Shown here in pieces: positions 51,076 to 59,034 of a stretch of 64,000 nt of DNA (the stretch's first letter is position 1; the number at the start of each line of letters is the position of its first letter). The position numbers and the translations under genes were made by a program. The DNA comes from Thermoleophilia bacterium (GTDB lineage: Bacteria > Actinomycetota > Thermoleophilia > Gaiellales > SKUG01), in the NCBI GenBank assembly GCA_025964555.1, contig JAOPYQ010000015.1, positions 149,296 to 213,295 on the forward strand, in the 5' to 3' direction. The notes beneath the pieces were generated by a model. It worked only from the letters and a program-made list of their open reading frames with translations. It did not search any database and had not been told where the DNA came from.

Positions 51076-54000
51076 CTACGGCGTCGGCTCGTTGGGGAGG
51101 CGACCGTGCGTGGGAAGCGCGACGTCGCCCACGCGCACGCGGCGCGACGAGCGGATCTGGTCGCGTACCTCGGCAACGGTCGTGGGCGTGGCCCGGACGC
51201 CGCGCGGGGTGCGCACGAAGCCGGTGTCGGCGAACGCGAGCACGGTCTCGGGGTCGAGGTGGCCGTCGTCGAGCTGCTCGATCGCGAGGCGGTCGACGCG
51301 GCGCTGCTCGACGAGCTTGGCGAGCGCGCGGGCGATGTCGGGGAGCGCTTCGCGGTTCCACACCACGAGGCGGCGCCCGCCGGGCGAGACGGTGGCGAGC
51401 AGGTCGCCGTCGCGGAGCACGACGTAGCTGCTCGCATCGCGTCGCGGGGTTGCAGCCCCGGTCGGGTGGTCGGGCCACGCGAGGATCGCACCGAACGGCT
51501 GTGCGGGGTCGTTGGCGCGCAGCACGATGAGCGGCGGGGTGCCACCCGTGGGTTCACGCACCGCGCGCAGGCGATCGACTGCCTCGGGGAGCGCGAACTG
51601 CGCGCCGCCCAGTCCTTCGACGAACCAGCCGCGCCGTACCTGGCCGATCTCCTCCTGCACCGCGAGCGCGCGGTAGACCGCAGCGAAGCCGCCGGGCACC
51701 GGTCGCGCCTGGACAGCGTGGCGCGTCACGATGCCGAACGTGTCGAGCAGCGCTTCCGACAACGCGGCGACGCGCTCGTCCTCGGACGCGCGCATGGTGG
51801 GCAGCAGGCTCCAGCGTCCCTGGAAGCGCACGTCGACCTCCCCGGAGGGGATCCCGGCGTTGGGGCCGCGGCGAGGCAGGCGACGCGTCGCGCGACGCCC
51901 GGTGCGCAGGCCCGAGCGACGGCTCGTGCCGAACGGCGCGTCGGGCGTGCCGGCGTCGGGCTCGACTCCGCCGAGCGCCGCGCGGTCTGCTTCACGCGCG
52001 GCTTTGGCGAGCTGCGCGGGCGTTGCCGCGCCGGCGCGCAGCGTGCTCCACGAATCGTTGGTGGTCCAGCCGGCCGCGGCCAGGCGCCACAGCGCGATGA
52101 GCGTTCGCTCGTGCGGGATGCCGGTGCCCGCGACGATGTCGCGCACGAAGCTCGCGCCGCGCTGTTCGAGCCAGTCGCGCAGCACGACGCAGTCGGGATC
52201 GTCGGGCAGGTCGTCCGGCGGCGGCGCGAGCAGCTCCACGTGTGGTGTCGCGAACAGCGCGACCTGCATCGAGGCGTGCTTGACGCCGCGCCCCATCCAC
52301 GTGACCTGTCCGGTCTTCACGAGCTCGTCGAGCCACTGTGCGCGCCAGCTGCTCATGCGCGGAGCCACGAGGTCGCGCTCCCACTGCGCCGGAGAGGCCT
52401 CCACGCCCTCGAGCTGGATCACGACGTCGCGCGTGGTCGCGGCGCTGCCTGCAGGCGGCGAGCCGAGGCCGTGCCAGTTCGCGAGGAAGCGCGCGAGGGC
52501 GGACCTGTCCGCGGGCTCGATCTCGCGTCGCAGGTGCGCCAGCGTGCGACGGCGCACGCGGCGCAGCACCTCGGCGTCGCACCACTCCTCCTCGTGCCCG
52601 CCCGGCAGGAACCCGCCGTGCAGCAACGTCCCCGAGATTCGCATCGCATCGAGCTTCGGTTCCAAGAGCGCCGCGGAGATGCCCCAGCGCTGGGCGAGCT
52701 CGCCGGTCGTGAACGGCGTGATCGTGCGCGAGCGCCGCCCGACGAGGCGACCGAGCGGATCCTCGCTCGCATCCAGGAACACGCCGGGCACGCCGCGCGG
52801 CGCCTGCACGCCGAGCACGGCGACGTAGTCGCCCGTGTCCTCGATCGAGATCCAGCGCTCTTCGCCGCCGAGGCGGATCGTGGCGATGCGCTTGGTGAGC
52901 TTGAGCTCCGCGAGCCACTGCTCGAGCGCGTCGGCCTCCGTGCCTTCGGGCGGCTGGATGCGCGCGGCGAGCTCGATCGTGGACAGGTCGCCGAGCGTGC
53001 GCAGCAGGTCGTGCAGCTGGTCCTGGGTCTTGGCGCCGTAGTTGTCGGCGGTGCGCTGCAGCTCGGCCCGCACCTCCTCGATCGCCTCGAGCTCGAGCAG
53101 GTCACGCAGGTCGCCGGTGCCGAGCAGCTCGCGCAGCAGAGCCTGGTCGAGTGACAGCGCCTGCACCTTGCGCTCCGCGCCTGGCTGGTCTCCGTCGTAG
53201 AGGAAATTCGCGGTGTAGTCGAAGAGCAGCGATGCCGCCATCGGCGACGCGCTGCGCGTCTCGACCTCGACCACGCGCACGCTGCGATCGTGCACCTTGC
53301 CGAGCAGCGTGCACAGCTCCGGCAGCGAGAACACGTCGCGCATGATCTCGCGGTAGGTCTCGAGGATCATCGGGAAGCTCGCCTGCTGCTGCGCCACGCG
53401 CAGGACGTCGGCCGAGCGCAATCGCTGCAGCCACAGCGGGCTGCGCCGGCGGAAGCTCGACAGCGGCAGCACGAGCGAGCGTGTGGCCACCTCGCGGAAG
53501 CGCGACGCGAACATCGCGCTCGAGCCGACCTGGCTGACGACGAGGTCCTCGATGTCGTCGGGGTCTGGCAGCAGCGCCTCGATGGGCGGCAGCTCGTCGA
53601 TGTCGGGCAGGCGCAGCGCGATGCCGTCGTCGCTCCACATCGCGGTCGCCTCGAGGCCGTAGTCGGCGCTCAGTCGCTCCTCGATTGCCATCGCCCACGG
53701 CGCGTGCACGGGCTTGCCGAATGGCGTCAGGATGCAGATGCGCCAGTCGCCCAGCTCGTCTCGGAAGCGCTCGATGACGATCGTCTGGTCGTCGGGCGCC
53801 GCTCCGGTGGCGGCGACCTGCTCGCGCACGAACGCGATGAGGTTGCGCGCCGCGCGACGATCGCACAGGTACTCGGTCTCGATCGTGGCAACCAGCTCGG
53901 CGTCCTCACCCTCCTCGTCCACGAGCGCCGCGCGCTGCGGATCCTCCTCGCTCGCCGCGTTGGGCGACGCGTCGGCCACGGTGCGCACGAGCGTGCCGAC

Positions 54001-55968
54001 CGCCCGGCCGAGCTCCACGGTGCGTCCCAGTCCCTCGCCGTGCCAGAACGGCGGCTTGCCCACGGCGCCTGGCTGCGGGCTCACATTGACACGGTCGCGC
54101 GTGATCTCCTCCACGCGCCAGCTCGTCGAACCGAGCACGATCACGTCGCCCAGGCGGGTCTCGTGCACCATCTCCTCGTCGAGCTCGCCGACGCGCCCGC
54201 CGCCGCCGACTGCGAACACGCCATACATGCCGCGGTCGGGGATCGTGCCGGCATTGGTGATGGCGACCTTCGCCGCGTCGCTTCGGGTCCTGACCTCGCC
54301 GGTCTCACGGTCCCAGATCACGCGAGCCTTGATGTCTGCAAGCTCGTCCACCGGGAAGTAGCCGGCGAGCAGGCTCAGCAGGTTCTCGAACTGGTCGCGG
54401 CTGATGTCGCGCCACGGCCAGGCTCGGCGCGTGATCTCGAGCAGCTCGTCGACCGTGAAGGTGCGCTCGGCGCAGGTGGCGACGATCTGCTGCGCGAGCA
54501 CGTCGAGACACAGCTCGGGGATGTGCACGGGCTCGATCTCGCGGCGCTTCATGAGGCGCGTGACCGCTGCCGCTTCCACGAGGTCGGCGCGGTGCTTGGG
54601 ATAGATGCGTCCGCGGCTCACGTCTCCGACGTTGTGGCCGGCGCGACCGATGCGCTGCAGGCCGCTCGCGACCGAGCGCGGGCTCTCCACGAGCAGCACC
54701 AGGTCGACGGCGCCCATGTCGATGCCGAGCTCGAGCGACGAGGTGGCGACGATGCACGGCAGCTGTCCGGCCTTGAGCAGCTCCTCCATCTCGGTACGCG
54801 CCTCGCGGCTGATCGACCCGTGGTGCGCACGCGCGACCTGCGGCGACGGCAGGTCGTCCGGAATGTCGACCTGGGTGTCGTCGGTCCACTCCATGCCCTC
54901 GGCCTCGTAACGCGCGCGCTGCGCGTCCACGAGGCGGTTGAGCTGGCGACGCACCGCAAGCTCGTTGAGCGCCGTGGCGAGTCGCTCGGCGAGGCGACGG
55001 CTGTTGACGAACACGATCGTCGAGGTGTGGTGTTCGACGTGGTCGAGCAGCTCGGCGTGGAGCGCGCCCCAGATCGAGTAGCTGTCGTTGTTGGAGGTGG
55101 GCGTGTCCAGGTCGGAGAGTTCGGTGGCGACGATCTTGGAGCCGACGGCCGTCATGTCCTCGACCGGCACGACCACCTGCAGGTCGTGCTCCTTCGCGCC
55201 GGGCGTGTCGATGACCTCGACCTCGCGGCCGACGCCACCGAGGAACGCGGCGATCTTCTCGATCGGGCGCTGCGTGGCGGACAGGCCGATGCGCTGCACC
55301 TCGCGTGTCGCTGGATCCTCGCCGCGATCTTCGGCGGCCTCGCGCACTCGCATCGCGAGGCGTTCGAGCGTGAACGCCATGTGCGTGCCGCGCTTGTTGG
55401 AGGCGAGCGCGTGGATCTCGTCGATGACGCACCAGCGCACGTGGTCGAAGAGCTCGCGGGTGCCCGAGGTGAGCATCACGTAGAGCGACTCGGGCGTGGT
55501 GATGAAGATGTCGGGCGGGTTGCGCTTCTGCTTCTGGCGTTCGGACTGCGACGTGTCGCCGGTACGCACGCCGACGCGGATCTCGGGGACCTCGAGGCCG
55601 AGCAGATCGGCGTGGCGGCGAATGCCCTGGAGCGGTGCGCGCAGGTTGCGCTCGATGTCGTAGTTGAGCGCGCGCAGCGGCGACAGGTAGAGCAGGCGCA
55701 GCCGTTCACCCGCGGCCGGTTCGGGGGCGCGGAAGAGCTGGTCGATGCCGCTCAGGAACGCGGCGAGGGTCTTGCCGGAACCCGTCGGAGCGCCGAGCAG
55801 GACGTTGCCGCCGCGGCCGATCGCGTCCCAGCCGCGCAGCTGCACCTCGGTCGGCGCGTCGAATTGCTCGCGCACCCACGCCGCGACGGCCGGGTGGAAC
55901 GAGTCGAGCACGACGTCGACGTCGGGGATGCCGGTATGGCTGGGATCCATTCCCCCTATGGTACCCAC
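51076..55968 (-). CDS. lhr: Lhr-type ATP-dependent DNA helicase
   Basis: 1630 residues from GTG 55968 (an in-frame ATG 55950 is also possible and is separated from AGGGGG by one base). SF2 helicase: Walker A GAPTGSGKTLAAF (59-71), DEIH in CVIDEIHALASNKRG, SAT in IGLSATQRP, and QRIGRAGHN in the second RecA-like lobe. A long C-terminal region (about 900-1630) follows, as in full-length bacterial Lhr (about 1500-1650 residues). Lhr unwinds DNA-RNA or DNA-DNA duplexes 3' to 5' and is induced by DNA damage in mycobacteria. It heads the lhr-nei unit. Confidence 0.95.
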   Translation of the reverse strand: MGTIGGMDPSHTGIPDVDVVLDSFHPAVAAWVREQFDAPTEVQLRGWDAIGRGGNVLLGAPTGSGKTLAAFLSGIDQLFRAPEPAAGERLRLLYLSPLRALNYDIERNLRAPLQGIRRHADLLGLEVPEIRVGVRTGDTSQSERQKQKRNPPDIFITTPESLYVMLTSGTRELFDHVRWCVIDEIHALASNKRGTHMAFTLERLAMRVREAAEDRGEDPATREVQRIGLSATQRPIEKIAAFLGGVGREVEVIDTPGAKEHDLQVVVPVEDMTAVGSKIVATELSDLDTPTSNNDSYSIWGALHAELLDHVEHHTSTIVFVNSRRLAERLATALNELAVRRQLNRLVDAQRARYEAEGMEWTDDTQVDIPDDLPSPQVARAHHGSISREARTEMEELLKAGQLPCIVATSSLELGIDMGAVDLVLLVESPRSVASGLQRIGRAGHNVGDVSRGRIYPKHRADLVEAAAVTRLMKRREIEPVHIPELCLDVLAQQIVATCAERTFTVDELLEITRRAWPWRDISRDQFENLLSLLAGYFPVDELADIKARVIWDRETGEVRTRSDAAKVAITNAGTIPDRGMYGVFAVGGGGRVGELDEEMVHETRLGDVIVLGSTSWRVEEITRDRVNVSPQPGAVGKPPFWHGEGLGRTVELGRAVGTLVRTVADASPNAASEEDPQRAALVDEEGEDAELVATIETEYLCDRRAARNLIAFVREQVAATGAAPDDQTIVIERFRDELGDWRICILTPFGKPVHAPWAMAIEERLSADYGLEATAMWSDDGIALRLPDIDELPPIEALLPDPDDIEDLVVSQVGSSAMFASRFREVATRSLVLPLSSFRRRSPLWLQRLRSADVLRVAQQQASFPMILETYREIMRDVFSLPELCTLLGKVHDRSVRVVEVETRSASPMAASLLFDYTANFLYDGDQPGAERKVQALSLDQALLRELLGTGDLRDLLELEAIEEVRAELQRTADNYGAKTQDQLHDLLRTLGDLSTIELAARIQPPEGTEADALEQWLAELKLTKRIATIRLGGEERWISIEDTGDYVAVLGVQAPRGVPGVFLDASEDPLGRLVGRRSRTITPFTTGELAQRWGISAALLEPKLDAMRISGTLLHGGFLPGGHEEEWCDAEVLRRVRRRTLAHLRREIEPADRSALARFLANWHGLGSPPAGSAATTRDVVIQLEGVEASPAQWERDLVAPRMSSWRAQWLDELVKTGQVTWMGRGVKHASMQVALFATPHVELLAPPPDDLPDDPDCVVLRDWLEQRGASFVRDIVAGTGIPHERTLIALWRLAAAGWTTNDSWSTLRAGAATPAQLAKAAREADRAALGGVEPDAGTPDAPFGTSRRSGLRTGRRATRRLPRRGPNAGIPSGEVDVRFQGRWSLLPTMRASEDERVAALSEALLDTFGIVTRHAVQARPVPGGFAAVYRALAVQEEIGQVRRGWFVEGLGGAQFALPEAVDRLRAVREPTGGTPPLIVLRANDPAQPFGAILAWPDHPTGAATPRRDASSYVVLRDGDLLATVSPGGRRLVVWNREALPDIARALAKLVEQRRVDRLAIEQLDDGHLDPETVLAFADTGFVRTPRGVRATPTTVAEVRDQIRSSRRVRVGDVALPTHGRLPNEPTP

Positions 55969-56008
55969 GCGCGCGAACAGGTGTTCGGGAGCGGGGAACT
56001 ACTCACCG

Positions 56009-56515
56009 TCAGGCGTCCGGCGGACCCAGGTGCCGGTCGAGCTTCGAGCGCACCGCGGCGGTCTTCTTCGCGAGCTTGGCGTGCTCCTTGAGCTCGGCCC
56101 GGTCGAGCTTGGTGCGGACCTTGTCGAGTTTCTCGGCGACGAGCGGGTGGTCGTGCTCGTCGACGGCGGCGCGCCCCTTCGCGTACTTCGCCGCGATCTT
56201 GGCGTGCTTGGCGGCCTCGGCCGCGTCGAGGCGCTCGCGAACTTCACGGACCTTCGCGCCGAGGCGTTGATGTGCGGCCTGCTTGGACACGCCGAGCGCC
56301 TCGCCAACGGCGACCCACGAGCCGGATCCGCCGATGGAGGCCTGCGCGGCTTCGGGCGAGCGAGCCGTGAGTACGTCACCCACGGCACGGATCGTCGCGA
56401 GTGCGTCGATGGGACGATCGGCGGCGATCATCGAGCCGAGCAACTCGTCGAGGCCATGGACCGCGGCGCGGCCGTCTTCGGGGATCGGAGTGAGGTCGGA
56501 GCGAGGCGGGTGCAT
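56009..56515 (-). CDS. HTH-containing autoregulated DNA-binding protein
   Basis: 168 residues from ATG 56515. Residues 66-88 form an HTH (SWVAVGEALGVSKQAAHQRL). The C-terminus (85-168) is a run of charged helices (KVREVRERLDAAEAAKHAKI, LDKVRTKLDRAELKEHAKL), likely a coiled coil for dimerisation. The promoter carries two operators directly on its -35 and -10 (56519-56563), and there is no room for a ribosome site, which together suggest a leaderless transcript and self-repression. No family name is certain. It lies between lhr and the uracil-DNA glycosylase on the same strand. Confidence 0.8.
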   Translation of the reverse strand: MHPPRSDLTPIPEDGRAAVHGLDELLGSMIAADRPIDALATIRAVGDVLTARSPEAAQASIGGSGSWVAVGEALGVSKQAAHQRLGAKVREVRERLDAAEAAKHAKIAAKYAKGRAAVDEHDHPLVAEKLDKVRTKLDRAELKEHAKLAKKTAAVRSKLDRHLGPPDA

Positions 56516-56518
56516 ATC

Positions 56519-56563
56519 CGTCAAGATAGCTTGACGATCGATGTCCGTCAAGAGGTCTTGACG
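56519..56563 (-). promoter_or_regulatory. Leaderless promoter with two TCAAG-N4-CTTGA operators
   Basis: On the minus strand, TTGACG (56551-56546), 17 bases, TATCTT (56528-56523), then eight bases to the ATG at 56515. This leaves essentially no 5' leader. Palindromes CGTCAAG-N4-CTTGACG lie at 56519-56536 (covering the -10) and 56546-56563 (covering the -35), 27 bases centre to centre. The layout predicts direct repression by the gene's own HTH product. Confidence 0.75.
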
Positions 56564-56616
56564 AGTTTGACCATTTCGACCTGTGGCCCGGGATGCCTGT
56601 CCGATCCGGCGCTCGC

Positions 56617-57372
56617 CTACGAGGCCAGCTCCACTGCTCGCGCGAACACGGCGTCGAGCATCGGCTCGGTGAGGCGCCCGGTGAACGTGTTCTGCTGGCT
56701 CACGTGGAACGAGCCGAGGACCACGAGGCCCGACTCGAGCCGGACCTCGAGCCCGTGCGCGAACTTCGGGCGCGGGCGCGGCAGCGCGGGCGCGCCGAGC
56801 GGGTGAGCCCCGAGCACCTTCCAGAGCGCGTGGAAGCCGACCGCACCCAGGCACACGGCGACCTTCAGGTGCGGCGTGAGGAGGTCGAGCTCGCGCTCGA
56901 TCCACGGCTGACAGTTCGCGACCTCGTCGGGCTGCAGCTTGTTGGCAGGCGGCGCGCAGCGCGCGGCCGCGGTGATGAACGCGCCGTCGAGCAGCATCCC
57001 GTCCTCGCGGTCGACCGACTCCGGCTGGCTCGCGAGGCCAGCGCGGTGCAGTGCGCGAAAGAGCCAGTCGCCGGAGCGGTCGCCGGTGAACATGCGCCCG
57101 GTGCGGTTCGCGCCGTGCGCGGCCGGCGCGAGCCCGACCACGAGCACCCCAGCCTCGGGGTCGCCGAATCCCGGCACGGGTCGCCCCCAGTATTCCTGGT
57201 CGGCGTAGGCGGCTCGCTTGTCGCGCGCGACGCCCTCGCGCCACTCGACCAGGCGCGGGCAGGCGACGCAGCGGCTGACGTGTTCGCCGACCGCCGGGAT
57301 GTCACGCAGCGCAGGGGCGATCGCGGACGGCGAGGTGACGGGATCGTCGATGAGCTCGGAGCGAGGGGGCAC
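56617..57372 (-). CDS. Family 5 uracil-DNA glycosylase (UdgB-like)
   Basis: 251 residues from ATG 57372. GLAPAAHGANRTGRMFTGD is the family 5 active-site segment and SFHVSQQNTFTGRLTEPM contains the second motif. CVACPR, CAPPANK and NCQPW hold the four Cys of the iron-sulfur cluster. It removes uracil, and in family 5 also hypoxanthine and other deaminated bases. It is close to lhr-nei, giving a local repair group, though the orientation and gap (45 bases from the HTH gene promoter) suggest separate control. Confidence 0.92.
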   Translation of the reverse strand: MPPRSELIDDPVTSPSAIAPALRDIPAVGEHVSRCVACPRLVEWREGVARDKRAAYADQEYWGRPVPGFGDPEAGVLVVGLAPAAHGANRTGRMFTGDRSGDWLFRALHRAGLASQPESVDREDGMLLDGAFITAAARCAPPANKLQPDEVANCQPWIERELDLLTPHLKVAVCLGAVGFHALWKVLGAHPLGAPALPRPRPKFAHGLEVRLESGLVVLGSFHVSQQNTFTGRLTEPMLDAVFARAVELAS

Positions 57373-57405
57373 GACGATCGTCTACCCACTCGATGCGTGG
57401 GCGTG

Positions 57406-57996
57406 TCAGTGCCCGGGCGCCACGGCGATCGAGTCGACGCCGACGAGCGCTGCAACACGCGCGTCGTCGAAGCGCACCTGCACCTTGTCGGCCTTGTCGA
57501 AGCCGTCCTCGCCGTTCGCGCCGAACGGGACGCTCACCTCCGAGCCGGTCGCGGTGACAGCCGGGTCGATCGGCATCGAGATGACGGCGTCCATGCCGTC
57601 GCCGAAGCCTTCGGTGTACTTGATCGGGATGAGGTTCCAGATGCCCTGCTCGGCTTCGAGCACGGCGACCGAGGAGCGGCCGAACACGCCCGTGGCTGTG
57701 TCGTCGTCGAAGCCTTCGACCACGGCGAGCGTGCGGGCGGCGCGGACGGCATCGTCGAAGCTGCCCTGCACCTCGGACCACTGCTCGCTCGCGAACTCGT
57801 GGTCGTTGCGCACGGTGAACTGGCGCTTGTCGTGGTCAGACGTCGTCCCGAAGTACTTGACCGACACGAGGCCGCTCTCGTTTTCAGGCGTGTGGTCCCA
57901 CGGCATCGGCGTGATGGTCGGCACCGGGCCGGTCGCTGCCGGGAGCGGCGTGACGTTGACGAACTTCGCGGACGGATTCACGGGAGCAAGCTGCAT
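57406..57996 (-). CDS. Unrecognised protein with Pro/Ala/Thr N-terminus
   Basis: 196 residues from ATG 57996, with AGGG about 9 bases upstream. The first 32 residues are low in charge and Pro-rich (MQLAPVNPSAKFVNVTPLPA). The body is folded and acidic (SGLVSVKYFGTTSDHDKRQF, AARTLAVVEGFDDDTATGVF, GIWNLIPIKYTEGFGDGMDA), with a mixture of strands and helices. No signal peptide and no recognised domain. It resembles the other solitary genes here in start style. Confidence 0.72.
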   Translation of the reverse strand: MQLAPVNPSAKFVNVTPLPAATGPVPTITPMPWDHTPENESGLVSVKYFGTTSDHDKRQFTVRNDHEFASEQWSEVQGSFDDAVRAARTLAVVEGFDDDTATGVFGRSSVAVLEAEQGIWNLIPIKYTEGFGDGMDAVISMPIDPAVTATGSEVSVPFGANGEDGFDKADKVQVRFDDARVAALVGVDSIAVAPGH

Positions 57997-58103
57997 ACAC
58001 CGAACCCTGACGATTCCCGAAGCATGCTTGTACCCGGCGCGCAAGGCGTGGGCCGGGACCGGCCGCGGGCGTGGCCGTGCGGCGTGTCAGGGAGGCGTAG
58101 CAG

Positions 58104-58949
58104 CTAGCCGACGCAGGTGACCCAGACCTCGGGGCGGACACCGGAAGCAGCCCCACCCGCCGGATTGACGATCGTGATGCGCCACCCGGTATATGACTGG
58201 CCTGCGAGGGGCGGCTCGGTGTTGGCGGCACTGATCGCCGGGCGCGTGTTCGTGAGGATGGTCTGCTCCGAGAGCGTGTCGTCGCCACGCCCGCCACCAC
58301 TGATCGCGACCTTGCCTGCCGGACAGAACACGCCGTACGACTGATTGGCTCCGTCGACCAGGTCCGCCGGGGCCTGGAAGAACACTGTCGAAAGGGTCCC
58401 GTCGAGGAACTCGCCGGCGGCGACATCGGCGGCCGTGAGCGAGCCGTCGAGCACCTTCGTGCCATCGACCGCGTTTGGCGCGAGGTCGGCGATGGCAACC
58501 GTCGCGTCAGCGAGATCCGTACCGGTGACGACCCCGTTCGCGATGTCAGCCGTTCCGACCGTGCCATCAGTGATGTCAGCCGCGCCGACCGTGCCATCAG
58601 TGATGTCAGCCGTCCCGACCGTGCCATCGGCGATGTCAGCCGTTGCGACCGAACCGTCGGCCAACTCGGCCGAACCGACCGTACCGTCCGCCACGGCAGC
58701 GGCCGTCACTGCATCGCCGGCGAGCTTCGATGCGCTGATCGAGCCGTTCTTGATCTTCGTCGGTCCGACGGACCCGTCTCCCAGGTCGGTGTTGCCGACC
58801 GACAACGGCTTGATCTGGACGCCGCCCACGCTGTTGCGGGGGATCTTCACGATCGCCACTGCGGCGGCGCTCGTCCCGCCGAGTGCCACGAAGAGCGCGA
58901 CCATGGAGGTGACGTTGGCAAAGGTGAACGCGGGGCGCAGGCGACGCAT
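58104..58949 (-). CDS. Secreted decapeptide-repeat surface protein
   Basis: 281 residues from ATG 58949. Leader MRRLRPAFTFANVTSMVALF with VALGGTSAAA is the Thermoleophilia-type membrane leader; a related leader is at 34446. Residues 48-177 are thirteen ten-residue units of the form x-DG-[T/S]-V-x-x-A-[D/E]-[I/L] (for example ADGTVGSAEL and TDGTVGAADI), a likely beta-solenoid. The C-terminal 100 residues form a separate domain with Cys (YGVFCPAGKVAISGGG, WRITIVNPAGG). It is probably displayed on the cell surface. Function unknown. Confidence 0.87.
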   Translation of the reverse strand: MRRLRPAFTFANVTSMVALFVALGGTSAAAVAIVKIPRNSVGGVQIKPLSVGNTDLGDGSVGPTKIKNGSISASKLAGDAVTAAAVADGTVGSAELADGSVATADIADGTVGTADITDGTVGAADITDGTVGTADIANGVVTGTDLADATVAIADLAPNAVDGTKVLDGSLTAADVAAGEFLDGTLSTVFFQAPADLVDGANQSYGVFCPAGKVAISGGGRGDDTLSEQTILTNTRPAISAANTEPPLAGQSYTGWRITIVNPAGGAASGVRPEVWVTCVG

Positions 58950-59034
58950 GCTCGGGGCCTTCCGATCGTGGAACCAAGTGACAGCGCTCGGGAGCCTACC
59001 GCCCCGGTTTCGCGCGCGGTTCCGCTGCCTCGGC

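Noticed and set aside
50461..56091. Two long plus-strand frames (897 and 933 residues) opposite nei and lhr
   Set aside because: High-GC antisense artefacts full of Arg, His, Asp and Ala, with no domain; lhr and nei on the minus strand have clear motifs.
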